Source of the DNA: Asterochloris sp. CNOR1
Taxonomy: Eukaryota > Chlorophyta > Trebouxiophyceae > Trebouxiales > Trebouxiaceae
NCBI GenBank assembly: GCA_963969365.1
Contig: OZ017759.1
Span: forward strand, 1,240,001 to 1,304,000
DNA: 64,000 nt
Reading direction: 5' to 3'
The translations under genes and the position numbers were made by a program. Of this stretch, positions 44,851 to 56,030 are shown one piece after another (position 1 is the first letter of the stretch; each line of letters starts with the position of its first letter). The notes beneath the pieces are model-generated. The model was given only the letters and a program-made list of their open reading frames with translations, was not told where the DNA came from and ran no database searches.

Positions 44851-45030
44851 GTGTCTGTCCCCGCCAAGTCAGCACTGCCCCCAGTCAAACAAATAGTACA
44901 GGTTCAGCACAGCACTGGCAAACAGTTTCTGTTGGGCCTCGATTTTGAAAAAAAGCAGTGACTGCAGTGTGACTTTGACAGCATTTGCTCTCTCGCTCAG
45001 TTCCATCCTGATTGCACCTGTTGGGGGCTT

Positions 45031-48000
45031 TCACAGTGGCTCAAGAGCCTTTCTACGGCCTGTCAGGAGAGCCCACCTGCTTTCTGTGTAAATCTCCCAT
45101 TCACAAAAGTAGGGGTCAAACACTTCTTGGAGCTCAGGAACCTGGTGCTCAAGAATGCCACTCATGGCTAATCGGCCGCCTGGGTGAACATACGAGGCCA
45201 GCCTGGGAGCCAGCTCTGTGAGCGGTCCTTTCAGGATGTTGGCCACCAGAACGTCAAAAGTTGCAAAGGCCGAGGCTGTGTTCAGGCACTCCAAAGGGTC
45301 CTTTCCCTGCACAGCATTGCAGATAAACTCAGCTTGTTTCACAGCAACCCCAAGCTTGACCATCATCTGAAGAGCAGTACCCAGCCACAGCATGGCATCC
45401 TCATTGCTAAACTGGCTTCAGGCCTGGCGGGAGCATGAGGTGGGCATGCCTTACCTGCAAGGGTGTCTCAACACAATGTACAGCCAGAGAGGGAGACTTC
45501 CATGCGTACGAATGTGGCCTGATGGGCTCCTCAGCAATGAGCCAGGATACCTGACATTGTCCACTCACCACAAGCTTTGCTGTGGTCGGGAGCACTGTCA
45601 TGCTCTCCTGCACTCCATTCAACGCTGCGTTGTCCTCAGATGCCTTGAGAGCAAAAGGGTCAATGTCCAAGCCCACCTGCAGACACACAGTTGCCTCAGA
45701 GGCTGCATGCAAGGCATGATTGAGCAGGTCTGAGGCTGTGCTGAGTGTCACATCCTTGTGCAGAGCATGCCCGCTGTTTCCCTTGGAGACACCCCTAGCA
45801 AGCAGCATGGTCAGCACATCAAGTGTAGTTTGCGCAGCTTTGGCAGGGTGGCAAAGGTGAAGCCAGGTGGACAGACCTTGCCTCTGCTGCCATCTGAGGT
45901 CAATGTGGTCAGCAGGTTCACCGCTGTCTCAGCATCCATCAGCAAGGCCTTGATGCCCACATACCTGCTGCAGCACGGACGTCGGTGCCCACATATCTGC
46001 TGCAGCTCCTCAGCAGGCAGCTCATGTCACAACAGTGCCCCGTGGCGATCGGCTCACCGCCTTTCCGGCGCCCATCAGCAGGGCTGCGATGGCAAGGACG
46101 CCGCTCCCACAGCCATAATCGCACACAGTGCGCTTGCTTAGGTTGCAGTCCTTGAGCCACTTCAGGCAGAGGCGGGTGGTGGCATGCTCGCCTGTACCCA
46201 CAAACAATAACCACCTCATGCACAGATGGGTAGTGGCGTGTTTGCTACTTGCAGCCAGCAAGAGGCCACTACTGCAGGGGCAGCGGGGACCCCAACTGTG
46301 CCCGCACGCACACACACACAACCAGAACATCACATCAGGCAGCCCACCGCAGCAGTTATCAGTCCAGATACACTGAACATGATGGGGAGGCCTGCTCTGT
46401 CTGACAGGATGGACAGGCAAACTATTGCACGTGCAATCTGACAATTGCTGCTGGTTTGTTCTGAACGGCTGGAAGGGAACCTCTCTTCCCTCCCTCCTCT
46501 CCCACCCTCCACGCTCCAGTGCAATTGGCATAGGCACGTGACAGGCCTGTGTGCTGACACACAGAGTGCCAGCAGTTGCATGTCGGGCTGCCAATGCTCA
46601 GAGGCCAAGCTTTTCAGAGATGCACTTCATGGCTCAGCATCACCACCAGATTCTGTACATGCCCCACCAGCACCTCCAAGCCAGAGCCAAGCATATGCAC
46701 TCACTCGCCAGCCTGCCCTGGGGAGCTGGCCTGCATATGGGCGCCCCTTCCCCTAAAGGACAAGACTGACACTTGGCCTCCCAAGCTATCACGAACAGGT
46801 TGCACCACACGCTGCCCTCCAGGTAATGCATGCAGCTCAGGCATTTGTAACCGGCTGCAGCGGCCTTTGAGGCGCCCACCTGTTCCAAAGGCCAGGCCTG
46901 GCACCAGGCGGATGTTGATTGCCTCTGGGTCCTCCAGCTCACACCAGTCGGGCACAATCCAAATGCCGTCGTCCACCCTGACAGGCTTGTAGCTGGCCTG
47001 CAGCGCCAAAATACAATCCAGGCAGGTGGCTGTGCAGACTGCCCGATTCGTGGTATAGCAGGTGCTGATCAGACTGCCTCAGAAATGGCGATACGATGTC
47101 ATTGGCACAGTGTCATTGGCAATTGCCTCAGAGATAGTGCTGCAGTAGGTCCCTCAGAGGCTGCTTTACAAGAACTGCCTGCCTCGGCTGTAGCCGTGCA
47201 GCAGCTGCCATTGCAAGCTATCACAGCTGAGCAGGCTGTAAACTACTGGAACAAGCATGCATCACAGGGTGAGGCATTACCAGTGGAGAGCACCTTGATA
47301 GCAGCCTCCCATTCCTCGTCCACTACAGGTTCCACTTCATACTGCCAACCCTGCAGCAGGCGTCAGGCAACTGAATTGATGGTGTCCTGCTGCTAGTCGT
47401 CTTGCAGCAGGCATAAACTTCTGTGATGTGGTGTTTCCACAGCTGCCATCAGGACTGCTCAGATGCTCTTTGCTCCAGAGGCCGCCACTCTTGGCAGCTG
47501 AGACTGAGCTGCCTGTCTCTAAGACTGTGATCGCAGTGCACAGTTGCACAATGCTGACTTCCCGCTTCACTTGGCAGTGTGCCGATGATTGCATCATTGA
47601 CTGGAAGCGCTGCGCCAAGAGACTAACCTGTCAAGCAGTGTGACACTGCAGCGGTTACATCGAAAGGACACCATGGGAACAGCAGGAGGCGCTGCATGCG
47701 GTAGCAGTGCAGCAGATCTCAGGCAAAGGGCGGCACAGCAAAAGAGGGTGGCCACCAGTTCCTGAAGATCTGCTCTGCCCTGAGCAGGGGCTGCAGGCGC
47801 CTGGCGCATCCCACCTGGGCCCCAAGGATCCTCTGAGCATCCCTCAGGGTTCTGTGCACCTCGTGCCGTGGCTCAAACAACGCCACCACTGAGCAGTGGT
47901 GCCACAGGGAGCGCTCATCATTTGCTGCAAAAATTTCCTGCTCGCCCTCCTCTGGTAGCTGGTGCTCCTCGATCCTGTGGAAACAGCATCTGCTGTCAGC

Positions 48001-49435
48001 CGTGGCCAAGCCAGTCTGCACTGCACTGCTGCGCCTGATCAAGCGGCTGATGCTCCTCAACCCTGGCAGAGACAGAGAGTCAGCTCTAAAGCAAAGCAAT
48101 GCCATGAGCTCAGAAATGTCTTGCTGACTGGCTGCAAAGCAGCTGATCCTCAACTTTGCGGTGGTCCTAAAACTTGCACACATGACAGTCCAGGTGTCCT
48201 GCACCTCGGACTCTGGCGCCTGGCGTTCTGCAAGCCAGGCCGACTTGGCAGGCCTGGTCGTTGTCAGCCAATGCCGAGGGCCAGGCGCCAATGTGTGGCT
48301 ACCTGTTCAGTGATAGCCCATGCTACTCAACCCAGGCAAGGACAGCAGATTTGGTGTCATCTCTGATTGAATTGAATGCTCCCTCAGCTCTGATCATTGG
48401 TACTCCACTCCTGGCAAATATGGGGCAGTTGGCTGAGCGGCAGCAAAACAGGCACCCGCGCAGCTAAATGAGGGGCAGTGTCTGGGTGCTGAACTGTTGT
48501 TGGCGACAGGCAAGGAGCTTCAAACCTTGCACACCGCAAAGTGGTGGTCACCTTGGCACCCAGGGCGGCAGCCCCAAAGGTGCAGAAAGTCCAGCTGACA
48601 ATGAAGGCACAGGTCTGCAACCCCGGCAAGGACAGTCACAGGCACATTAGCAGGCAGCCAGCTTCGTCTATGCCAGCCAGCAGCAGCTGCGTTTGCGGGG
48701 GCAAGCTCTACACAGAATCATACTGTACAGCTCTATGCCACATATCCGCAGTATGTTGTGCAAGTCGGCAGCATCTGGAAGGCACAGGTGGGCAGAGACA
48801 CACTGTGAGAAAGCTGCCTGTGCAGCCCTAGGTTCAAAAGACTTGCTGGCGCCGGTGGTCCAGCAAAACGTGTACATGACTGGTAACGTGCTGCGTTGCA
48901 TGTATGCTCAGGGTGCATCGTTGCAAGCTCACGTGGCGCTCTGAGCTCCCAAAGCCAGCAGGACCTCTGTCATATCGTCTGCCTCGCTGCCAGAGATATC
49001 TCGGAGTGTGCATCGGATGTTGACGGGTGGCCTGCAGCATGGCGGCAGAATGTCGAGTGACTGACGCAGATTGCCTGCTGCAGGCATGACAGACACTCAT
49101 CAGCTGATGCAAGCTAGCAACTGCGGATGCTGCGGCAGGCACCGTCCAGGCCAGGACTGGCCCCAGACAGATTGACTGCTGCTGGCAGGATCCAAAACCC
49201 CAAGTAGTCAGTGTATTGCAGACGGCCACTGTGCAGCCACACCACTCACGATTGAATGGCGGCCTCCCCAGCAAATGCTTCAAGAGCCTGAATGGACACG
49301 CCAGCCTCCAGGAGGCTGGCTGCTGTGCCCAAGCTTGATTGCTCTGCCAGGTTCTGCTGCACCGTAGTCTCATCTATGGGTTGTGCAGCCAGCACATGAG
49401 TCTGTGACCCTGCAGCAGTCTCCTGATCTCTTCAT
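45031..49435 (-). CDS. prmA: Ribosomal protein L11 methyltransferase (PrmA-like), probably organellar
   Basis: SAM-dependent methylation of ribosomal protein L11, probably in plastid or mitochondrion (inference). Minus-strand exons: about 49410-49250 ([14 protein letters not shown]), 49031-48933 ([20 protein letters not shown]), 47974-47815 ([12 protein letters not shown]), 47350-47294, 46997-46880 ([10 protein letters not shown] and PGLAFGT), 46191-46058 (GEHATT and motif [14 protein letters not shown]), 45676-45569 ([17 protein letters not shown]) and 45306-45031 ([13 protein letters not shown], stop at 45031). From 49250 downward every exon joins in phase. The split FGT/GEHATT motif, motif I, the acidic LDIDP loop and VANIL are the PrmA signature. 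The N-terminal substrate-binding domain is present. The first coding exon and targeting peptide lie above about 49410 and are unresolved. Convergent with glutathione reductase, 249 bases between the stop codons. Confidence 0.92.
45955..46020. repeat. Short tandem copy before exon F of the L11 methyltransferase gene
   Basis: TGCCCACATACCTGCTGCAG at about 45955-45974 is followed by TGCCCACATATCTGCTGCAG at about 45987-46006, two differences or fewer, spacing about 32 bases. It lies in the intron between exons 46058-46191 and 45569-45676. Confidence 0.8.
46157..46250. repeat. Echo of the GEHATT exon start in the L11 methyltransferase gene
   Basis: 46211-46245 repeats 46157-46191 with 26 of 35 bases identical and no gaps (counted by eye). 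On the minus strand the copies read [11 protein letters not shown] (intron) and [12 protein letters not shown] (exon), in the same frame. Confidence 0.85.
47955..48165. repeat. Echoes of the EEHQLPEE exon start
   Basis: The exon start at 47955-47974 (minus: GATCGAGGAGCACCAGCT) is echoed at about 48037-48060 (GGTTGAGGAGCATCAGCCGC) and more weakly at about 48141-48157 (GTTGAGGATCAGCTGC). Both echoes lie in the preceding intron, and the nearer one retains a CAG-like acceptor context. Confidence 0.7.
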
Positions 49436-49790
49436 TCTGTCCTGCTGTCAGAAGTGAGTATGGAGCAATAATTCCAACCCAGGCATTGCCGGCAGAAGCA
49501 AGTGCTGAGTTTGCATGCTGATAAGACAGAGGCATGTGATGGTGGTCGGGGCTGTCCATCAGTCTACATGACAGTGGTCACCTGCCGGCAAAGCATTGCA
49601 GTGGAGCGAGAGGCAAGGCTTCCGACACCGGGCTGCCAGCCCTGACGACACACCATGGCATGATAGCCTTCGGATGCAGTTGATACTGTGCTGAAGAAGC
49701 ATGCAGGGAGGTGGCCGTGTGTCTGCTGTGGGTGTGTGCAGATGCAGAGCAGCTGTGGGAATCTAGATACAAGATATCTGGCATCAAAGC
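49436..49790. promoter_or_regulatory. Divergent 5' region of the L11 methyltransferase and SAM methyltransferase genes
   Basis: The two genes point away from each other across this interval, which should hold the unresolved first exon of the L11 methyltransferase (minus) and both promoters. Minus-strand ATG codons near 49799 and 49803 open frames that could encode a targeting peptide, but no splice join could be proved. No recognisable TATA box. Confidence 0.35.
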
Positions 49791-51806
49791 ATGCTGCAAT
49801 CAATGTCTAGACAGGAGATCCTGAGAGCTAGCTGGTCAGAGATTGCTCTAGCTTATGAGAGGTGTGTTGCATGGATCAATTCCCTGATCTTATTCTGTCA
49901 GTCCTGCTTTGCACAGTGTTCCTACCTTTCAGGTACCTGGTCCCCCGTTTCCAGCCATGGGCACAGCATGCGCTGACAGCATTCAAGCAGCACAGACTGC
50001 CTGCAGGCAGCATCATTGTGCCAGCATGTGGGCCAGGTAATCTTGCCTGGCAGCATGAATTGTGCATCAGACATTGAGCCTGCTGACTCGGCGATCAGGC
50101 TTTCCTTCGCATGGTGGCTGTAGGGCCTGAGCTGCTCATGCTGGCTGAGCACTTCCCAGAGCATGCTATTGTTGGCATCGACCTGGCCGAGGGCATGGTG
50201 GACCGGGCAAATCAGCTCTGCAGGGAGGCCGGAGCCAGGCAGGTACCCATCAGTCAGTTGGGTTCTGTGGGCAGCCAGCATTACATGTAGAAGAGGTGTG
50301 TAGGACGAGGCCTTGCCCCTCCTGCATGCATGCATACACACAAAAAGCCTGCCCCTCTGTTGTTTCCACTGTGGGGCTCTGCACAGACACTGCAGGGACC
50401 TCCTCCCTGGCTGCAGTGACAGGGCCAGGGCGGAAGCAGGGGATGCATGCGCCCTTCCCGCCAGCTTGCAGCCTGCGGCTGGCATCTTCAGCATGTTCGG
50501 CCTGCAGCAGCTGCCTGACCCCCATGTTGCTCTTGCCACCTGGGTTCACGCGCTGATGCCTGGTGAGGACTTCCAAGCTCTGAGCTGCACTTCCTGCCCC
50601 TGCGCTAAGAACCAGCTGGCTCCTGCCAGCTGGATGTGTGCCCCAGCGCCCCGATGCCTGTGAGGGCTCTTGGCTCTGGGCTGTGTGTCCTGCACAGGCG
50701 GTGAGCTGTGATTTGCAGAAGCAGCATGTGGCTGTTGCCAACTTGGTTTTCTGCCACATTGCCAGTGAGGGCGCTGTGCCGTGCATGCCGCACAGGCTCT
50801 GACCTTCAACGCCATGCATTACAATGTTGTCATTACCAGCCATGACTGCTATGTCGCCACGGGCCTGCTTGTTGATATTGCAGATGTCCAAGGCACCTGT
50901 TGCCTGCAGGAGGCATGTTGGCGGTAACATTCTGGCCGAGCACGATGGAAGGTCCAGAAGGTCCCTGGCAGAAACTCAATGATCTGAGCTTTGCCAAACG
51001 GGGTCTGCAGGAGAACATGCACAGCACTAAGGTTGGCTCCTCAAGCAGCTGTCTGCAACTAGGCATATGACAGTGTGCATCTGTGCTGACCTGCTGGCAC
51101 CATGCTTAGGCAGGGCACTGCAACTTGGCTGGCAGCTGCCTTGGCTGCTGGCACCATCACTGCAAGGAATGCAGAAGGCTGGCAAGCACCTAGAAGCACA
51201 AACTGAGCCCCAATGCTCCCTTCCTTGGGTGTCTGCAGATGGAGTGGGAGCTGAAAATTCCGCAGCTTGCTCTGGAGGCTGGGGCAGAGCTCATTTCGGA
51301 TGAGGAACCGGCCTTTGACATGCAGTGGAGGGATGTGACGGAATTTTGGGAGGTGCTCTGGGATTGCTGCTGATGTTGAATGCCTGCATGTAATTTCCAC
51401 AGATGCCGCTGCTTCCTGTGTACGCAGCAGTTGGCTGAATGGCATTACTGGATACCTGCATGCAGCGACAGGCTGGCCACCCACAGTGCAAGCAGCCATC
51501 TGTCTACGCGCAGCAGCACCGGTTGGGCTTTTAGACTGCTCTTAGTCAGGATGGCTGAGGGGCCTACTCAAGGTCTTGAGTGACCTGCCTAGCTAGGCCT
51601 AGAGCTATGTGCCCATCTAGTCTCTTATATTTCTGCAGGTGATGACGGAGGCTGGACCCTGGCATGCAAGAAGAGTGGCCCTGGGAACAAAGAAGCTGCA
51701 GGACCTGAAACGACAATACATGGCAACCACAAGCTGCCAGGGTCCCCTGCAACATCACCCACATGCAAGAATGGTTCTGCTGAGGAAGCCCCTGTCATGT
51801 TTGTGA
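49791..51806 (+). CDS. Class I SAM-dependent methyltransferase
   Basis: Substrate unknown. Exon 1 49791-49861 (SWSEIALAYER; a second in-frame ATG at 49803), exon 2 49933-50036, exon 3 50124-50242, an exon about 50425-50562, an exon from 50910 to about 51028, exon 51239-51352 and last exon 51639-51806 with the stop at 51804. Motif I is IIVPACGPGPELL, followed by the acidic end of strand 2 in AIVGIDLAEGMVDRA, then GIFSMFGLQQLPDPH (motif II region) and GGMLAVTFWP. The C-terminus ends with MVLLRK, typical of the last strand. This is the methyltransferase type 11/25 fold, similar to small-molecule methyltransferases of ubiquinone or arsenic type only at fold level. The join before the fourth exon is not resolved; a small exon may be missing. 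Convergent with the TPR gene, 121 bases apart. Confidence 0.85.
50520..50800. repeat. Echoes of an exon-donor edge in the SAM methyltransferase gene
   Basis: The exon end 50523-50562 plus donor (PHVALATWVHALMPG, then GTGAGG) is echoed at about 50727-50772 (HVAVANLVFCHIAS, then GTGAGG) and more weakly at about 50628-50668 (GCTGGATGTGTGCCCC...GCCTGTGAGGG). Both copies keep a GTGAGG donor. Confidence 0.75.
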
Positions 51807-51927
51807 CATTGCAAATGCTTGCCTTTGATCTTGAAGTGCACACCAATTTGAATGACATCTTCCCAGCCTTTTGGATGTGCTTCTGACATTCTGCTGATCA
51901 ATAGTCATGCATTGAAACCTCAAGCAG

Positions 51928-54900
51928 TCACATATGCTGAGGCATGGCATGCAGTGTCTGGAATGCCTTGGTCTTTCTGAAGTCCTCCAGGTCTGCGTCC
52001 TGAAGGAGCTCCTCCCACTGCACACCACCGGCGGCCAGCAGCTGCTGCAGCAGGTCACCAGCCTGCTGCGCATCCCCCTTGAGTGCCAGCACGCAGGCCA
52101 GGTTGTAGCGGATGCCGCAGCGCTCCTCAAAGCAGCCAAGTTTGTCAGGCCGCTCCAGGGCCTGCCTGAAGCTATTTGCACTCTGCTGCCAGTGTGCCTC
52201 TGCCTTTGCACCCTGCCCTGCATGCAGACGACAGCCAATGTTCAGTAAGGTGCCGGATGATTCACTCGCCAGCAGAATGTGAAAAGTCGAGCACCAACCT
52301 GTTAGGCCCTCCATATGCAACTGGGGGCTGCAAGACTGGGATTGGCTGCTGCACCATTTGCAGGCAAAAGCTGCCAGCAGCAGCTAAAGCACTTACCAGC
52401 AGTGGTCTTCAGGACCTGTCCTGGACATTGGCTCTGGCCAGCAGCAACCTCACTACATGCGACACTATGAGCTGCAATACGCACGCAAGCAGCTCCGCTG
52501 GCCATACATGCGGGGTGGCCCCCTCCTGACATATGCCCATCAGCTCATGTGGGCATCTGCAGGCACGGCCAGCTTGCCCAGCTGAGTGTACTCCTCTGCC
52601 ACACCGCACTTTACAAGTGCCTGTCATTGCATGCAGGCATATGAGACATGCACCCAGCCCACCTGCTGTGGTTGCCAGCTGCACCAGCAGGGCGTGCACC
52701 TCAGTCACCACCACCAAGGGCACCAGGATGGGTGCAAGTGTTCGGCAGTACAGAAAGGTCAAGCACGCTTGCAACCCACCTGCGGTGGCTGCCATCTTCC
52801 CCAGCAGGGCATGCACCTCAGCCACACCAACCAGGGCATCAGGGCAGGCACGGTCGATGCGCAGCGCAGCACCATAGCCCTGCTCCAGAGCAGCCTGCAG
52901 CTGTGCTGCGGCCCCAGCAGCGTCAGCACGATCCTGCTGCAGCCTGTGCTCCGCCTGCAGGCTGCACACCTCCCCCAGGGCGCACATGGGAGCTGGGTCA
53001 CCCCGTGCAAAGCTGATGGCGTGAAGCAGGCGACTCCTGGCCTCGTCAAGGTGGGCTGCTGCTTCACCCGGATCCTGCAGAGGCAGCGAGTTGCTGGCTG
53101 CAACTCACGGACTGCAAAAGTACCATGGCCTCTGTTGAGCATGAGATTGCTGCAGGGCCCCGTTAGGAGCCAGATAATCACTAGACAGGACAGAAGGCGG
53201 GTGCCTGGCCTCTTGGCATACAATCCACAAGGCACACAGGGAGGCTGCAGCCTCACTTGCACTCCATACGTGCAGGGAGCCAGGCCAGGACAAGGCAAAG
53301 CATGGCTCACACTGTGGCAGCTTGCCAAGTGCAACTTCATGCAGAACTCGCACATTATAGCCTGCTGGGTGAAGCCCAATGATGTTAGTTTTGCAGCGGG
53401 CAGGGAGGCAGCAGTTGTGCCTGGGAGCCTGCCCAAGCACAGCTTTAAGCCCCATCTGCACGGGGGAGTCTGCAGAGCATGGCTGCATCCTGTAACAGCT
53501 CAGCACAGAAGAAGTGGCCTGCACTTGGGAGCCTGCCAAGTCCAGCCTCACCTGCACATGGGAGTCTGCAGAGCATAGCCACATTGTGCACCTGTGTAGC
53601 AGGTAGGAACGGCCTGCATATGGGAGCCTGTCAAGTGCAGCCTCACCTGCACATGCGAGCCGGCCGAGTGCAGCCCAGAGCCCCAATTGTGCAGCAGGCC
53701 TGGAAGGTCATCCCCATTCTCGCTGCTGCTGAGGGAGCAGGCCCTGTTGTAGGCCTGCATGGCCTTCCGGTACAGGGTGGCTGCCTGCTCATGCTGTCCC
53801 AGGTCTGAGTGTGCTTCTGCAGCCGCCACCATTGCATCGGCCAGGTTGTTCAGCGTCTGCAGCACCAGGGCAGGCTCATCGGTTAGGGAGGGGGGCCTCC
53901 GCATGGGTGCTGCCTCCACTTGCTGCAGAGCGCTTACTCAGGCGTCTGCAGCACCAGGGTAGCCATGTCGGCCAGCAAAGCATTGCTTGGCGCTGTACAT
54001 CAGAGTTGGGGCTGAACACGGATGCAAACTTCTGTGGCTGTGCAGTAGACGCCCTGGAGGTGGGGTGCAGTGCTGACCAGCTGCACACATGAGGATGCTG
54101 GGCAAACCGTGCGCTGCATTGCACACGCTGCTGTGGGTTGAACACTGCCCCTGGGTCAGCCCAATAACCTGCCCCTGGGTCAGCCCAATAACCTGCCCCA
54201 GGCAACAGCAGCAGGTCCCTGCACTGAGACAGGTATGCTGGCAGCTTACTCGGCAGTTTCCTGGATAGCTTCGACCTCACCACTGCATCCTCCTCCTGCC
54301 TAAGCGCTTCTGAGTAGGATGCCACTGCAGACGCTAACAGCTTGGCTGCCTCAGCTGGTGCAGCAAGCTCTGCCCAGGACGCCAAAGTGTTGCCCCTGTC
54401 GACAGCTGCGTCTGCACGCATCTCCCCGGTCCCAGTTTTGACCTGCACAGATGCATGGAATATCTGCAAGCCAAGCAGGCTAGGGTGCTGGCCCCCTTGA
54501 AGAGCTGCATCTGCATGCCTCACCGGTCACCAGTCTCACCTGCACGGGCACAGAGACCCCTCATAAATGCGATCCAAGACGGCAAGGGTGCTGCCCCTGC
54601 CAAGAGATGTGTCTGCACCAGTCTCCCTGGGCCCTGTATGTACCTGCAGAGGGCATAAACCCCTCAAAATCCAGGTTGAGCAGCAGTCAGCAGCTGGATC
54701 TGTACACTACCCCCGGTGCGCAATCTGTCAAGCAAAGGCAGAGGCGCGATGTGCACTGGCTGTGGGATCACAATTGTGCGAGCCTGCCTGGCAATCTGCC
54801 TGCCCGTGTCACCAGGCACCAATGGCCAGCACATGATTCTGGCACTGTAGAGTAGCAACATGTCGGCAAGGCCTGCACACCTGCTCATATGCCTGCACTC

Positions 54901-55912
54901 CCCTCCTGAACAGGTCTCGTGCCTGTGCGGCAGCCTGGTCCTGCACTGTCTGGCTCAGCTGATCATCCTGCATGCCTGCAGCAGCGGCCACTACAGCCTC
55001 CCCACCCATCTGCAGCGTCTCAGCCTGCACAGCGAGGCAGGCTGCGGCTCTCAGCTGCAGATCTTCATGCCACAGCATAGTTCAGGCAGAGGTGCTACGC
55101 CCAGCATTGCAGCAGGAGGGGAGGGAAGGCCACCCACGACTTGTCAACATGGATGCATGGCAGCCTCCATCTTCAAAGTCAAGGCAATCACCATGCCATG
55201 ATCAGACTCGTCCTGTTGCCACAGCAGTCCAGCAACACTGCCCATGCAGTGGTGCAAGGCACAGCCCTTATGCCTGGAGCAGGGGCGATCCTCCGGATGC
55301 TCAGGACTACCGGATGCAGCAGCACCAGGGGCAGTGCAGCCTGAAGTTGTAGGCACCCACCAGGCCAAAGCAGGCGTCCATGTGGCGATCAAAGGGCATG
55401 GGCTGTTGCTGCTCCAGGCTGAGAGCTCCCTCAAACTTGCTCTGCAGCAGGAGGGACTGCAACCTTGAACGTTGCTGTCAGGAAGAGCTGTCAGGATGCT
55501 TGCCTCGTCAGCAAGCATTCCTGCAGCCAGCATGTCAACAGGAACCAGCCGCACTGGCAGCTTGCAGCTGCAAGCGGGGATGAAGTTTGCTGGCTGAGGC
55601 AGCACATGCCACACACCACATCGTCGTGACAATGCGTGGACATGTGAGGAGCTGGAACTTGCTGCTTACAGCGGCCAGAAGGAAGGCGTTGACGGCTTCT
55701 GGTGTGGCCCTGCGCTTCCTCTCTGCGCGCTGCTGCAGGTCCTCAGCCTCTGCAGTCACTGGACATATCAGCACAAGCTCATCTTAGACTCACTGGCCAT
55801 GCCTGCACTCCTGTGGCCCACCATCCAGTGCTTGCGCTGCAACATGCTGGGGTGGTGCAGATCTGACATCGTTGCCACTGCCGGCAGCCTTTCTTTTGTT
55901 AGGCAATGGCAT
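51928..55912 (-). CDS. Tetratricopeptide-repeat protein
   Basis: Function not assigned; TPR proteins act as co-chaperones or scaffolds. Probable start ATG at 55912 (MPLPNKRKAAGSG, a short basic patch), joining in phase to an exon near 55670-55760 (EAEDLQQRAERKRRATPEA). Further segments: near 54300-54420 (ASWAELAAPAEAAKLLASAV), near 53690-53850 (NNLADAMVAAAEAHSDLGQH, then a TPR-like QAATLYRKAMQAYNRAC), 52780 to about 53060 (GEVCSLQAEHRLQQ and RIDRACPDALVGVAEVHALLGK) and the last exon 52217-51928 (IRYNLACVLALKGDAQQA, then WEELLQDADLEDFR). The Ala/Leu spacing with NLAC and A-A-YRKA patterns fits at least three to four TPR units. Boundaries between the middle exons are not all fixed. A ribosomal-protein chaperone of the Acl4 type is possible but unproved. 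Confidence 0.75.
52556..52845. repeat. Three copies of a TPR-gene exon end
   Basis: 52770-52842 (exon end, minus-strand GVAEVHALLGKMAATAGG then GTGGG) is repeated at 52661-52733 (VVTEVHALLVQLATTAGG then GTGGG) with an open frame, and more weakly at about 52556-52612. Spacing is about 109 bases. The middle copy keeps frame and donor, so it could be an alternative exon. Confidence 0.85.
53455..53690. repeat. Echoes of the LHSAGSH exon end in the TPR gene
   Basis: CACCTGCACATG with GGGAG/CGAG-C flanks recurs near 53458, 53549 and 53645, and the longer block GGGAGCCTG(C/T)CAAGT(C/G)CAGCCTC occurs at about 53527-53548 and 53623-53644, 96 bases apart. On the minus strand the 53690 side is the exon (LLHNWGSGLHSAGSH). 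Confidence 0.75.
54145..54200. repeat. 24-base perfect tandem repeat, 2.3 copies
   Basis: A 24-base unit beginning CTGCCCCTGGGTCAGCCCAA at 54145 is repeated exactly at 54169, with a partial third copy from 54193. On the minus strand it would encode GYWADPGA twice in frame. It lies in the TPR gene, exon status unknown, and is the only recent-looking (undiverged) tandem repeat I noticed. Confidence 0.9.
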
Positions 55913-56030
55913 CTTGCAAATGCTGCTCAACAATCGAGACTGATCTGAGCTGATGGCATGCGTCAGGTGGCTGACCTAAAGTGCTTGCTTGTTCCCATTC
56001 TTGGAAATGGTGGCCACCCATCTCTCTACC
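55913..56030. promoter_or_regulatory. Shared head-to-head promoter region, TPR gene and FKBP2
   Basis: Only 118 bases separate the probable ATG of the TPR gene (55912, minus) from the ATG of the FKBP2 gene (56031, plus). Any promoters must overlap this interval or the first exons. No TATA box or obvious operator is visible. Confidence 0.45.

Noticed and set aside
49250-49435. ATG at 49435 as the start of the L11 methyltransferase
   Set aside because: Translation from this ATG hits a stop after 21 codons; the conserved frame ([14 protein letters not shown]) is a different one with no ATG, so the start must be in an upstream exon. The feature end is only approximate for this reason.
52661-52733. 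Calling the middle TPR-gene copy a definite exon
   Set aside because: It is open and keeps a donor, but no acceptor-phase proof exists; listed as a repeat with a possible alternative-exon role.
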